A program made the translations under genes and the position numbers. A stretch of DNA of 64,000 nucleotides from Parasponia andersonii (Eukaryota > Streptophyta > Magnoliopsida > Rosales > Cannabaceae), in the NCBI GenBank assembly GCA_002914805.1, contig JXTB01000124.1:774402-838401 (forward strand), written 5' to 3'. This document shows positions 34,316 through 46,740 of the stretch, piece by piece. Each line of letters opens with the position of its first letter. Positions within the stretch are counted from its first letter, which is position 1. The notes beneath the pieces are model-generated. The model ran no database searches. It was given only the letters and a program-made list of their open reading frames with translations, and was not told the DNA's origin.

Positions 34316-36420
34316 TGTAAAACCTCTTAAAAACTATAAGGGTAAAATAATCTTTTGGCCCAATTTTTCAAAAAATAATAATAATATATATTTAAAATTT
34401 AAATTTTCGATGAAAATGTGAGAATATTTGATAGAGAGACTAAATTGTAAATTTAAAGAATGAATTTGAAAGAAAAATTGAAAACTAGGGACTTTTGTGT
34501 AATTTTTTTAAAAAATTTCATTGCTCATTTAAGAGAAGACACAAGGCCTGAGGCTTGCTTGTCTTCCCCTCAACTCACCTTTTCTTTCTCTCCCATAATT
34601 TCTCTGCCGAAATGCCAATTTTACGGTGAGCCTCCGACGAGGCACTTCCCAGCGTCGTGGAGCACCGCCACCACCTGCGGTGGACTGCTAAAGGTCGGAC
34701 GACCCTCGTGCCACTGTTCCTGCCCCTGAAACAGCTCCATTCACCGCCGATGATGAATAAAAGCCACGAGTTGTTTTCCAATGCCGGCACCGATTCCAGC
34801 GAAGTTCCGTTGTGAAAATGGTTGAGTTTGATTCGTCTCGTCATGATCTTTAACGTGGTACATAAATATCTTGACTCAAAATTACTCGGAATGAATTTTA
34901 TTATTTTTGCCAATTTTAAGCTATTTTAGTTTTATATTTAAAATTTTCAATCTGACCGTTAGATCATAAAATAAATCTCATATTTGTGATGTACTTATGA
35001 AAACAAAAATTTTGATATATATATATATTGACTATATTTGGTGACGGACACAAAAATCTAAATCTAACGGCTTAGATTACCTTTATTTACGTGTCGTGGG
35101 CCCAAGTTTGGCCTGAGCCTGAATCGATCAACTTATATGTCTAATCTAGCGTTTTTGAGTGCTTTCAATTCAATGGTGAAGTCCGTTTCACGATCTGAAT
35201 CTCTGATTGAAAATCGAGTTTTCAAACCTATCAATTAAAACGTTTGAAAACGATACTCGACCTTTTAAACGACACCAAACTTTTTCCATAAACTGTCAAT
35301 GAGGTACGTCACTCTAGTTGGTGTGCCATATATACTGTTTTGAACTATTTTTTGCAGGAAATTAGATTTTTAGGTTTTGATAAAAAATGGCCTTTATACT
35401 ACTGAAATTTTTAGAAAATCTAAAATAGTTTGAGAACTTTATTTTGAGAACTAAATATTATTTGATTAAAGAATACTGTATAGTTATTTTGAGACTTTGT
35501 GGAAATGGTGCATATTTTTATTCTACCATTTATATAACATTTGCATGTATTCATATACTTACGCAGCCGTCAGTCTTACGGTACTCTACATTAGGTGCTC
35601 GAACTTACGGTCGTTTCTTTAGGTGGCTCAGACTTACGAGTGATCCAGTAGAACACTTCAAACATCATAATCGTATACATGGTTATATGTTGGCTTGAAT
35701 AGATATGTATTAGTTTTGGTGAATGATTTACAATGATTTGGAATATTTGAACTATTGGACTGTGATTTCCACTTGGATTTTATGAACTGTTTTGAATGGG
35801 CCACTAACCATACAAGACTTTTAACATGAGTATATTTTCTTATATATAAAAACTTGTAATCAATTATCTACTAAGCATTTATGTGCTCACTCCCTACCTC
35901 CTCTCACTTTCAAGTGATGATTTATTTTAGGGTAATTATCTTGATAGCTTGGCAAGGTTGTTTAGCATATGTGTGTCGTTACCCATACCTTCAATGGTTG
36001 GTTCCTAGTCTATAACATCTCTTCCTTTTTATGTCAAATATATTTAGCCAATTGTAGTGTATTTATTAAGTAGATGTATGAGGATAAATTTTTCCATTAA
36101 ATTGAGTACTTAGAAATACAAATAATTTTATGTAAATTATTTGAACATTAGACTTAAGGTTTAGTTATACTCGTTTTTTTATAATTTATAAATTTACAAA
36201 TGTTTCTAAACTAATTAATTAGATTTTTTTCTAAAACTTAAATGAAGGATTTTCCTTAAAAAAATATAAAAAAAAATTTGATTGTGAAATTTGCTCACTT
36301 TCGAGAACTAAAATCTAAAATTTAAAGTACTCGATTTTCTGAAATTTTGAAAATTCACTGTTTGTTACTATTTCAACATAAATTACTAAAAGTCACAGCC
36401 TTAGATTTTCAGTTGTGACA
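34316..36420 (+). repeat. 5' LTR of the LARD-like element
   Basis: 2105 bp from TGTAAAACCTC to GTTGTGACA. It contains a GC-rich leader at about 34555-34830 and a short TTTGATATATA microsatellite at about 35016. It matches the 3' LTR along its length except for a small inverted segment and some length differences. Confidence 0.88.
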
Positions 36421-36424
36421 ATTT

Positions 36425-36436
36425 TGGTATCAGAGC
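36425..36436 (+). other. Primer-binding site, initiator-Met tRNA
   Basis: TGGTATCAGAGC, an exact complement of the 3' end of plant initiator-Met tRNA, starting 4 bases after the LTR end. It fixes the element on the plus strand. Confidence 0.93.
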
Positions 36437-39295
36437 TTCAGGATTCAGATCTGTCTGGGATCTTACCTGTAGTATTTTGGTATTTAAAAAAGATTTTAAA
36501 AAAATATTTGACAAATACCTCATACATTACTTAGGAATTGGCTAAATTTATTGTCCTTATTCCAATTTATCCTAAATCCTTCGTTTACCTCCCTAAAGCT
36601 GAACTTTGGAAACCTTAGAATAGTTATAATCCTAAAATTGTAATCTTAGAAGTGTCGAGAATGACACAAGGCTAGTAAATTCTACTCTTATCGAAATTCT
36701 TCAAGTTAAATGGACATTCATTCTTGTTATGACAAGCTATATGAACTTCGTAGGTTCTAAGATAGCTTCAGTGTCTTATATTTTGATTTGGCATAACTTG
36801 ATATTATTTGTGCTGATAGGGTTGTGATTTGAATTTCTTAAAAATTATTTGTATACAATTAGCCAATTTGAGTGTCTAGTAGTATGTTGTCATAACTTTG
36901 TATCATGCATTAATAAGACTTCTGGATGGTTATGACATATTAATTTTCATTCATAGATTGATTTAATAATATAAACTTGATAAAAAAAAAGTGTTCTTTT
37001 CTAGTCTTGCCAAGTGTCTTACCAAGTTTAATTTTTGTAAGGAAATTTTTGAATAAGTGAAATCTAATTGGTTAATAAATCGATATGATATATTATATTT
37101 ATCTGAATATTGTATTGCATTAATTTTGTCAAATTTATTTATGTCTCCCTTAAATGTAGACATTTTTGTAAAATTAAAATTTGGTTAGATATAAGCTTGA
37201 TTCAAGTTAATAAAATATGTTTTAATTTTGAATAATAGTTGGATCTATGTAATATATATTTTTTAAGGAATGTATAATTTTAAAAATTAATAATACTACT
37301 TGAATTTAAGATTTGTGAAATTACCAGAAATATAAGAATTAAATAATTAATTTATTTAAAACTAGTGGTGGTACTAGTAAGGTCTCATTGCACATATAGA
37401 GATGTTAATTTAAAAATAAAGTTCCTAAATATTTTTCCTAATTTTGAAAATAGTAGATTCAATTTTTAAGAATTATCGAGTTTCTACTTGTCACATGATT
37501 TTGAATCTAAAGAAAGTTTTGGAAATTTGAATTGTAAAGTAACTAGGAAATTAAACATAAAATATTTAAGGAAAAAAAATATATGTGAAAACTTTTGACA
37601 ACAAAGTTGACTTCTTGGAAAATATTTGGTGTGATTTAGTATGGCATACATATAAATTCATGGATATTTATACATATATTTCTAAAAGTCAAATGTATAA
37701 TATCTTATTGTAAGAATTTAGCTAAGTAAAAATTAGTTATGCGAACTTATTTTGAACCTTGTATAAATTGAGAAATTTATTATTTTGAAAACTTATTTAA
37801 GAAGTTTTGTGAAATTTTGTGCTTATGACTTTGTGTGCTTTGTTATTGGATATGTTTATTCTTCCAAACTTTTCTATTATGTATGTGACGTATCTTACTG
37901 AGGTGTATATAATTTTGGTGTTTATTAGATTGCTAAATCCTTATTGGTCAATGGATGTTCGTTGATTGGTTAAGTCAAGTTGAGTTGACTTTACTTTATT
38001 GGTTTCAATTGGATAATTGAGCACTTGCGTGGTTGATTTGATTTGACATCTTAAGTACTGGAAACTCCTAGTATTAGAGATTTGTGATGAAATTTTATTT
38101 TGAACTTAGAATAAAAATATTTAGTTTTGAATACCTAAGCCTTGGGAAGACTTAGGTAGTATATGAGGGCATATAGCTTTTTTATTTGAAATTCCGTATG
38201 ATTTTTTTTTTCATGGAGATGTGTATATTATAAATTGGTTAGCTATTTAAAAAGGTTATTTCCTATATAAACATGCTTTACAAAATAGATTAGATAAAAA
38301 AAAAACACTTGACACACTCTAGTGTTCCTAAAATGCTTTATAAGTTCTTCCTATTGTCAAAAAGTTTTTTTTTTAAAATCATTTTAATAAAATTGTCAGA
38401 GTGTGGTATCTTAAAGTTATAAAACTTTACCTGAAGGTTTTCATTAATAAAGAAGTATAGGAATTGTTTGCATTACTTAGCTTACCAATAAAAAGAAAAT
38501 ATACTTTTGAATATTTTAAAGTAACATGTTTGAAAACTACAGAAAAGTTTTGAAAATTTCTGTTACGAAGAACTTTGATTTAAAAGAAATTGATATATTT
38601 CAAGTGGTTGATAGTTTAGTTGGTAAACTATATATATCAAGCGAGAAACTTCTTCTTATTCTACTTACTTAGCTTATAAATGGAATTGGTTCATTAGATG
38701 TTAAACTGATTGACTAATGAGGACGAGATTCTATCTTGTCGATGTATTTCCTCTTGGCGTTAATAGGTGAATACTACTTGAAGTATTTTGCTTGACTCTT
38801 AGGAATTTTTTGAAGACTCTGATTAAAATCTATTGTGGATTAGAGTCATCGTTGAGTTCATTTGTATTGAGTTTAGCTTGTAACTCATTACTTGATTTGA
38901 AGTAGATCCATGTATCATTGTAGTGGTATAATTGATAATATATTGATCAATTTACTCTTGAGTCTATATTGAGAGTTGCTGAACTTTTGTTATTATATTT
39001 ACAAAAAGAAAACTTGAAGTTCAAGTTTGGCTTACCTATGGCCAATGTGAGACCTTATTGTGAACTAGTGTAGTATTCTTATATGCTCCTGATTTTGTGT
39101 CGTATATTTTCAAAAATATTTTTTTAAAAAATTGTTTATAATTTTTAAAATGACATGAGATTAAATAGGAGACAAGTGTCGTTGCAGAGATAATCTATTC
39201 TATTGGAACCTTATTTCTGGGGCATTGTAGTGTTATTTATAGTTTTATTTGCTTATTGGGTATTGAGTTATTTCTATATGACTTGCTTTTGTACC

Positions 39296-39449
39296 AAAGA
39301 CTTAGAGAGTCTTTAGAGGTGATTGATGATTTATGATTATTATTATAATTCTATATTGGGCAAAGAGACTTGAAGAGTCTCTGCCTTTAATTGTAGTATG
39401 AGTTAATACCCTATGATATTGCCTTGCATAAAAGACTTGGAAAGTCTTT
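39296..39449 (+). repeat. Three spaced hairpins in the LARD internal region
   Basis: Stem-loops at 39296-39314, 39364-39382 and 39431-39449, each with a 7-bp stem and 5-base loop, spaced 68 and 67 bases. Outer two stems are AAAGACT/AGTCTTT. The middle one is AGAGACT/AGTCTCT, a paired change that keeps the stem. Confidence 0.85.
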
Positions 39450-40228
39450 GAATAATATTTATTATATGGATACTTGTATTTTATATGCTTGGACTGTTCT
39501 AGTTCTATTGGCAATTGTTGTGCTAAGTGCTTCTATGTTGGGGATTTCCAATCATATTAATTCTAGTCTTGTCTTTGAATAGAAATGATTTGTGTGCATG
39601 GTTGTTACTCACTCGATATGAAGAACGGTAAATGACTTATGTCATTGTACTCTTGTTGATGTTTTGACCTCTAAACTTATCTATCTTGTGTTGATGGAAA
39701 TTCTGTTAATGTTCTTTGACTCAGTAATTGTTTAAGACCAAGTTTAGCTGTAGACAAATGGAATTGTTCCAGTATGTTATAGATCTGGTGTGATCTAGGG
39801 ACGATATTATATATACCTGACATTTGGTCTGCTATACTATATTGGTGCCTAACAATCATTGTTTTAGTTATAGAAGTCTTATGATTTCAGCTCTTAATCT
39901 TGATCAATGTTCTTGCTTCTGCGATTAATTACCAATTTGTGGTCATCAATTCCTAACTCTTATGTCAAGGCCTTATGCCTATTGATGAGTCATTTTGTGA
40001 TTCTATGTCTTTTGTGAATGTCTTTATAATATACTTTTGTGTGGCATTAATATATTGGCGGAATCCTAACACTAAGTGAAAAGTACATGTTTTACACTTC
40101 TTGATTTAACTAGTGTTTGATTTGCTACTTCTACGCTCTATGACCGGTAGTTCACTCTTCTTTTGGCTATTACCCTTTGTTGTTTTACTTGTACCTCTGT
40201 TGTATTTGAATTTCGGGACGAAATTCTT

Positions 40229-42421
40229 TGTAAAACCCCTTAAAAATTATAAGGATAAAATAGTCTTTTGACCCAATTTTTCAAAACACAATAATATTAT
40301 ATATTTAAAATTCGAATTTTGGATGAAAATGCGAGAATATTTGATAGAGGGACTAAATTGTAGATTTGAAAGAAGAATTTGAAAGAAAAATTGAAAACTA
40401 GGGAGCTATGCGAATTTTTTAAAAAAATTTCACTGCCCATTTAAGAGCAGACATGTAGCTTGCTTGTCTTCCCCTCAGCCGAAATGTCGATTTTATGGCA
40501 GCCTCCGATGAGGCACTTCCCAGCATCGTCGATCACTGCCACCATATGCGATCGACAGTTGGAGGTGGGATGATCCTTACGCCACTGTCCCTGCTGCTGA
40601 AATGGCTCCACTCGTTGCCGGTGAGGCATAGAAGCCGCGAGCTATTTTAAAATTCAATTTGACTAATATTGAGTCAAGATATATGTACCACGTTAAAGAT
40701 CATTACGAGACAAATCAAACCCAACCATTTTGAGAACTGTTTTAGTTTCATATTTAAAATTTTCAATTCGACTGTTAGATTTTAAAATAAACCTCATATT
40801 TGTGATATACTCGTGAGAACAAAAATTTTGATATATATATATATATTGACTATATTTAGTGACGGGGACAAAAATTTAAATCTAACGACTTAGATTGCCT
40901 CGATTTGAGTGATGTGGGCTCGGGTTCGGCTTGAGCCTGAATCGGTTAAATTATATATCTAACTTAGCATTTTTGAGTGCTCTCATTCTGTGGTAAAGTC
41001 CGTTTCACAGTCTGAAGTTCCGATTAAAAATCTAGTTTTCAAACCTATCAATCAAAAAGTTTGAAAACGATGTCTGACCCTCCAAACAATACCCAAATGA
41101 TGCCAAACTTTCTTTAGCACCGTAACACTATTTGGACACTCGATTGAGCTAGGGATTCGATTACTTGATCTTCAAATTGGTTTAATTTTGATTTTCACAT
41201 ATTTTGAATAAATATAGAATTTTGTGAAATAATTCATAAAAATGTGATTTATATATATTTTGACCTGATTTGAGATATAAACTGTCTGGGAGGCACGTCA
41301 CACTGATTGATGTACCATATATACTATTTTGAACTATTTTCTACAGGAAATTGGATTTTTTTGGTTTTGATCAAAAAATGGCCATTATACTCTCGAAATT
41401 TTTAGAAAATCCAAAATGATTTGAGAACTCAGTTTTGAGGACTAAATATGGTTTGATTAAAGAATACTGCATGGTTATTTTGAGATTTTGTAAAAATAGT
41501 GTGTATCCTTATTTTGTCATTCATATAGCATTTGCATACATTCACATACTTACGTGGCCATCTGACTTACGGTACCTCACATTGGGTGCTCCAACTTATG
41601 GTCGCGTCTTTAGGTGGCTCAGACTTACGAGTAATCCACTAAGATACTTCGGACATCATAATTACATACAGGTTATATGTTGGCTTGAATAGATATATAA
41701 TGGGTTCGGTGACTGATTTACAATAGTTTGGAATATTTGAACTATTGGACTGTGATTTCTACTTAGATTTTATGAACTGTTTTGAATGGACCACTAACCA
41801 TATAGGGCATTCAACTTAAGTATATTTTTTTACATCTAAAAACTTGTTATCGATTCTCTACTGAGTATTCACGTACTTACCCCCGTACCTCCTCCTACTT
41901 TTATGTGATGATTTATTTTAGAGTAATTATTTTGGTAGCTTGACAAGGTTGTTTGGTATATATATGTCATTTTCCACACATTCAATGGTTGATTCCTATT
42001 TTATAACATCTTTCCTTTTTATGTCAAATATATTTAGCCAATTATAGTGTATTTATTAAGTAGATGTATGAGGATAAATTTTGCCATTAAATTAAATACT
42101 TAAAAATATAAATGATTTTATGTAAATTATTTGAACATTGGACTTAAGGTTTAGTTAGACTCATTTTTCTATAATTTATAAATTTTCAATTATTTCTAAA
42201 CTAATTAATTAGATTTTCCTCTAAATCTTAAATGAAGGATTTTCTTTGAAAAAAAGTTAAAACAAATGAAAAGTTTCTTGATTGTGAAATTTGCTCACTT
42301 TTGAGATCTAAAATCTAAAATTTCAAGTACTCAATTTTTTGAAAATTTGAAAAATTATTGTTTATTACTATTTTAACATAAAATTACTAAAAGTCATGGC
42401 CGTAGATTTTAAGTCATGACA
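40229..42421 (+). repeat. 3' LTR of the LARD-like element
   Basis: 2193 bp from TGTAAAACCCC to AGTCATGACA. It matches the 5' LTR in order. A segment of about 87 bp (about 40645-40731) is inverted relative to the 5' LTR. Confidence 0.88.
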
Positions 42422-42857
42422 GTGACAATTTGCGAACTTACATCTTCTGTCTAACCCACATCTGTCAAATCGTTAAATATAAATAAATAAAAACATGAGT
42501 TTGAGTTGGTTATGAATTACACATTTTTCAAATCAACATTAAAAAAACCCCAAAACCCCCAACTAAACTGCCAAATTACCCAATAAAATCAAATGCATTG
42601 TTAGTTGTAAATTGTAATAAATATTTTTATATAACATAATATATGAAAATTTTAATTTTATTCTAACAAGATTTTTTAACATAATCTTTATATATATCAA
42701 GTTTTAGTATTTAAATTCATCTAGATATCTTTATAATAGTGTTTACATTACTATTATGTATGTTTTCTGTTCAATTTTAGATGAATGGTTTTTATTAATT
42801 ACAAATATCCTTTAATTTTAGAGTTTATATGATATACACTTTAAGAACTCTAATAAA

Positions 42858-43266
42858 CAGTGGCAGCCCCCACTCAACCATTTCTTTTCATTTTTTATAA
42901 GTAAAATAATTTATTTTTTTGCTATTTGCCCCCATTAAAAATATAATTTTACAATTTTATCTCTATTTTGAGATGTGAAATTGCTTTCAAAATCATTTAA
43001 AAATAACATACTCATTTCATTTAATTTTAAAATAAACATCGAGAATAAATGGAATTTGAAAAAACTTTTCATTTGTTTACATGTATTCCAAATTTTTTTA
43101 TTCTATGATAATGATTAAATAAAGACAAATTTTAATTTTTAGATGATTTGTTTAAGGTATATTCTACTTTATTATCATTTAGAATACTTTTGTGTGTCAT
43201 TTTTTTTAACATTTAATAAAATTACTTTAACGCTCCCACTATAAATTGGTTATGGCTCTACCACTA
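42858..43266 (+). mobile_element. hAT-type non-autonomous element, 409 bp
   Basis: Flanked by CTAATAAA (42850-42857) and CTAATAAG (43267-43274). The left end CAGTGGCAGCCCCCAC and inverted right end TAGTGGTAGAGCCATAAC are versions of the CAGTGGCGGAGCC termini of zf-MYM-type hAT elements. The TTGCCCCCATTAAAAATAT block inside is also typical of this group. Non-coding. Confidence 0.82.
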
Positions 43267-43878
43267 CTAATAAGGAATAGTTAAATAGTTTTTAAATTAC
43301 TAATAATGATTTCTAACATTCATAAAATGCATAATTATATATTTTAGATAATCCAAATTGCCCGATAAACTCATCCAAAAAACGCATGCTAAAAACTGTT
43401 TAATTAGGTAGTTATGGTTTAGACAGTTTTAAAACCGCATTAATAAAGAAAAAACGGTCAAACCATTAGATAATTGCCAACCTGCAACTTTGTTAGACAC
43501 TTATGAGTTAGACGTTTTCAAAATCGTATCGAACAAAATTAGTTAAACTATTTGGCAACTGTCTAACCCACATATGTTGTGCACCTCAAGTCAATCATGT
43601 TACTAGATAAATAAGTAACCAAATAGTTTTAAAAAATTCAAAAAAATAAAGAATTCAACAAAAAGAAAAAATTCCGCAAAAAACAAAGAAAGAAACACAA
43701 CCCTTAATGCAGATGCCATGTTTTGTGAGAAAGAAGTTCTAGGACTGCTATTTTGTTTTTACTACTTGACATGCATATTGCACTAAAATATCTCATATTA
43801 TAAGATGTTATACAATATAAAAGAGTCTATATATAAAGTAATGAGACTACAGAGTGGAAAATATAGTTAATTTAATAT

Positions 43879-44413
43879 GGAATAATAACAAAACTATCCC
43901 TGGTTAATATATCCCTTTAATTCTTGTAAATTACAAAAATATCCTCTTTGATTGGCAAATTAATACAAATTTTACCCCTATAACGTCAAAATTAAAAAAT
44001 TTAATATCAAAATTACCCTCTTTCTAAACTTGTAACAAAATAAATATTTCTTAAAGAATAATAAATAGTATTTAGTGAAGAAAAAAATAGTGGTAGATGA
44101 AAGAGAAAAATAACTAATAATAAGAAAATTTGGTGAAGAAAAGTTTTATATAATTTTTTTCAAAGAAATTTTTTTATTTTTGTAGCTATTTAATTGTATT
44201 TAAGTAATGATATCTTGGTCATTTCATAAAAATTTGTTTGTTACAAGTTTAGAAAGAGAGGAAAATTTTAACATTTTGTTTGTTAATTTTAGCCTAATAG
44301 GCTATAGAAGTGAAATGTGTATTAATTTGCTAATCAGAGAAAATATTTTTGTAATTTACAAAAATTGAAGGAATATATTGAGCAACTCAGGAGATAATTT
44401 TGTTATTATCTCA
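43879..44413. mobile_element. Mutator-type MITE, 535 bp
   Basis: Perfect 9-bp duplication ATTTAATAT (43870-43878 and 44414-44422). Inverted ends of about 170 bp begin GGAATAATAACAAAAC and GAGATAATAACAAAAT and share long blocks such as GTAAATTACAAAAATAT and GGCAAATTAATACA-type sequence. No coding content. Confidence 0.88.
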
Positions 44414-44710
44414 TTTAATATCTGTATACAATGATAAGAGAGCTGATGGGATGCAAACAACAATATAGGTTAGTTTGTGGGCTGAATATGCTATATTGTT
44501 ATGCCATTTTCAGAAGGGGATCGAAAAAAATGCTCTAATTTTGGGGCTCCCTTTAGCATATACCATTTTCTAATTCTTAGAAGAAAAATATCCTATTTCA
44601 TTGTCTACCTTTTGATAATACCAAAATTTACCTTTTCAACTCTTCTAGATTATTTTTTTTTCCCTTTTTCTCATTTGGATTACTCAGGTCGTCGCCAGTA
44701 CAATCCTTTC

Positions 44711-45699
44711 TAAGGTGTTCAAAATTTGTACCATCCAATCCAATCTGCATATGTGCGGATTGAATTGGATTGAATTTCTGAAATATGTATTTCTGCGGAT
44801 TGGATATATTTTTACTATAAAAATAACTTGTATAATCTAATCCATACTTAAATTATATATGTTAAAAAAATATATTTATATATAATATAATTTTTTATAA
44901 TTCATATACGTTATATTGCTTATTTTTTTAGCATGCTTATAATGATGAGTATGGAGTAAAATCATAATAAAGGCCTAAATTTAACCCAAAAAAATGAATA
45001 ATCTGCAATAAAAAATAATATAAAACCCAATTATAATGACTTCTTAACTAGGTCCAAGTAACCGATTCAATTTGCATATTTGCTTTTGGATTGGATTTGA
45101 TTAGATTAGTTGAAAGATTTTTGTGTGAAAATTAGGCATTGTATAATATTTTTTGAAAAGAATTAAAAAAATAAGGCAGGCTCAGTTTTTTCTAGATCCA
45201 ATACCGTATATTTTAGAAATATATCATTTTAAAAATAAAATTTTTACAAAAATATCATTTTCTAAAGTATTCATTAGTAACTGGTAACCAATTTTCGAGC
45301 ACCGATAACTAATAACCAAAAGTTTTTATATCTAACATATAACTAGTAACTAGTAACTAATTTTCAGACACTAGTAACTTGTAATCATTTTAAAAATAGT
45401 ATTTTTCTAAAAAAAAAAAAAACGGTACAAGAAATTAGAAAAAAAAATTAACCACTGTATTTTGAATTTTTGTTTTGTTTCTATAAGTAGAAGTATTAGA
45501 AACCCAAAGTCTTTTGCGGATTGGATTTAATTGGTAAAACAGTTTTATACGCGGATTAGATTGGATATGATCTCTAAAATTAAAGATCGGATACAATTTC
45601 TTAAAAGAAAAATACGGATTCTTAAAAGGATACAATTTCTTAAAGAAAAATACGGATTCTTAAAAGAAAAAACCAGATTAAATTGGATGAAAACCTCTA
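44711..45699. mobile_element. hAT-like element, 989 bp, with an internal repeat insertion
   Basis: Left end TAAGGTGTTCAAA and inverted right end TAGAGGTTTTCAT, flanked by ATCCTTTC (44703-44710) and ATCCTATG (45700-45707), 6 of 8 matching. The arms carry the GGATTGGAT/ATCCAATCC words common in plant hAT MITEs. About 45140-45500 inside it belongs to another dispersed repeat. Confidence 0.6.
45140..45500 (+). repeat. Dispersed repeat, copy 1 (partner at about 50470-50870)
   Basis: Shares an ordered set of blocks with 50470-50870: GGGCTCAGTTTTTT-type, TAACTAATAACCA-type runs, CAGA-ACTAGTAACT, ATTTTTCTAAA, GGTACAA-AAATT and AAGTATTAGAAA-CCAA. Non-coding, family unknown. Confidence 0.55.
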
Positions 45700-46020
45700 A
45701 TCCTATGTTTCTAGATTTTTAACTCTCCCTCTAATATCTGGCTTCCTTTCCATGATGTTTCCCGTGTTGTGCTTCGTGCCCATGGCCATGGGATTTCTTG
45801 GGGGCCAATACTCGAACGCCAAACCCTTAGAAATGAGGTTCCCTATGTCGAACAAAGACAAAGCATGGTTGTGTTCACCATTAACAATCACGTTTTTAAG
45901 CTCCACAAAATTCAAAACTCAATTCCAACACAAATCTAAGCAAAAACTATTTCTCAGAATCCTTGAATTCCCTATTATTTCCTGCCGATCTTGATGTCTT
46001 CCTAATCAAAATTGAAGAAA
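45700..46020. other. GC-richer island of unknown nature
   Basis: About 300 bp with clearly higher GC than its surroundings. The minus strand has an open frame of 70 codons at 45915-45703 containing LFDIGNLIS and EYWPPRNPMAMG, and the plus strand is open over 80 codons. I do not recognise either product. It may be a gene fragment carried by the neighbouring hAT-like element, or chance. Confidence 0.25.
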
Positions 46021-46621
46021 AACAAAACCGAGATTAATAATTATTGAAATGAAAAGACCAAAGATTGGATGAGAGTCAGTTTTAAATGCAAATTCTATAT
46101 TATTTGAGATTGAATGGAGCTCTATGCGAGATATGAAATGGTGAAAATTTACTAATCACTTATAAATAAGTTATTTACTTAAAAAAAATTACAGGAAAAA
46201 TAAAAGACAATTGGCTTTGAAAAAAAAAAGGTAAATAAGTCAGAATCAATACTTGAAAATAAATGGAAAATTATTTTCAAATTAAAGTAACCTTAGAAAA
46301 AATATATGAAATGTCATAAATTAGTTATGATTTATTTGAAGAAAATAAATAGAAAATAGGTTAAGAGATCGAAAGAAAACAATTGGCAACGGCCAAAAAT
46401 AATAACTAAGTAGTAAATGAGTTATATATGACTGTATATAACGATATATCGATAATAAACCAATTATATATTATTGTATATAAATTAATTATCTATTATA
46501 TATCATTGATAAATTAATTATATTTACGGATCGATCAGTAAATATACAGATAAATTAACTATAAACTATTATATATCATTATAGGCATGTATAAATCAAA
46601 TTAACATTAAGTATAACTAAT

Positions 46622-46740
46622 TGAGGCTAAGCTCAATTAGTCTAGGATTCTTAAGAGATTATTGGGAGTGTATGTGGAGGAAGGAGTTTGAATCTAGGTA
46701 AGCCAATTTATATATCAATTCAAAATTTAAAAAAAAAAAA
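46622..46740 (+). mobile_element. Possible tRNA-derived SINE
   Basis: GGCTAAGCTCAATTAGTC resembles a tRNA A box region, GGAGTTTGAATCTAGG about 50 bases on resembles a B box, and the unit ends in an A run of 12. Target duplications were not found. Confidence 0.4.

Larger units (their letters stand above)
34316..42421 (+). mobile_element. LARD-like non-autonomous LTR retrotransposon, 8.1 kb, complete ends
   Basis: Two direct LTRs (34316-36420, 40229-42421), a perfect 12-base match to the plant initiator-Met primer-binding site 4 bases after the 5' LTR (36425-36436), and the ATTTCGGGACGAAATTC motif just before the 3' LTR, as in Tekay/Del-type Ty3-gypsy elements. The flanks GCAAC and GTGAC may be a target duplication altered by two transitions. 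The 3.8-kb internal region has no gag or pol, which with LTRs above 2 kb fits the LARD class that depends on a gypsy partner. LTRs differ at roughly one base in ten by eye, so it is an old fossil of several million years. Structurally whole at its ends. Related copies: 22112-26587 and 27479-29693. Confidence 0.85.
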
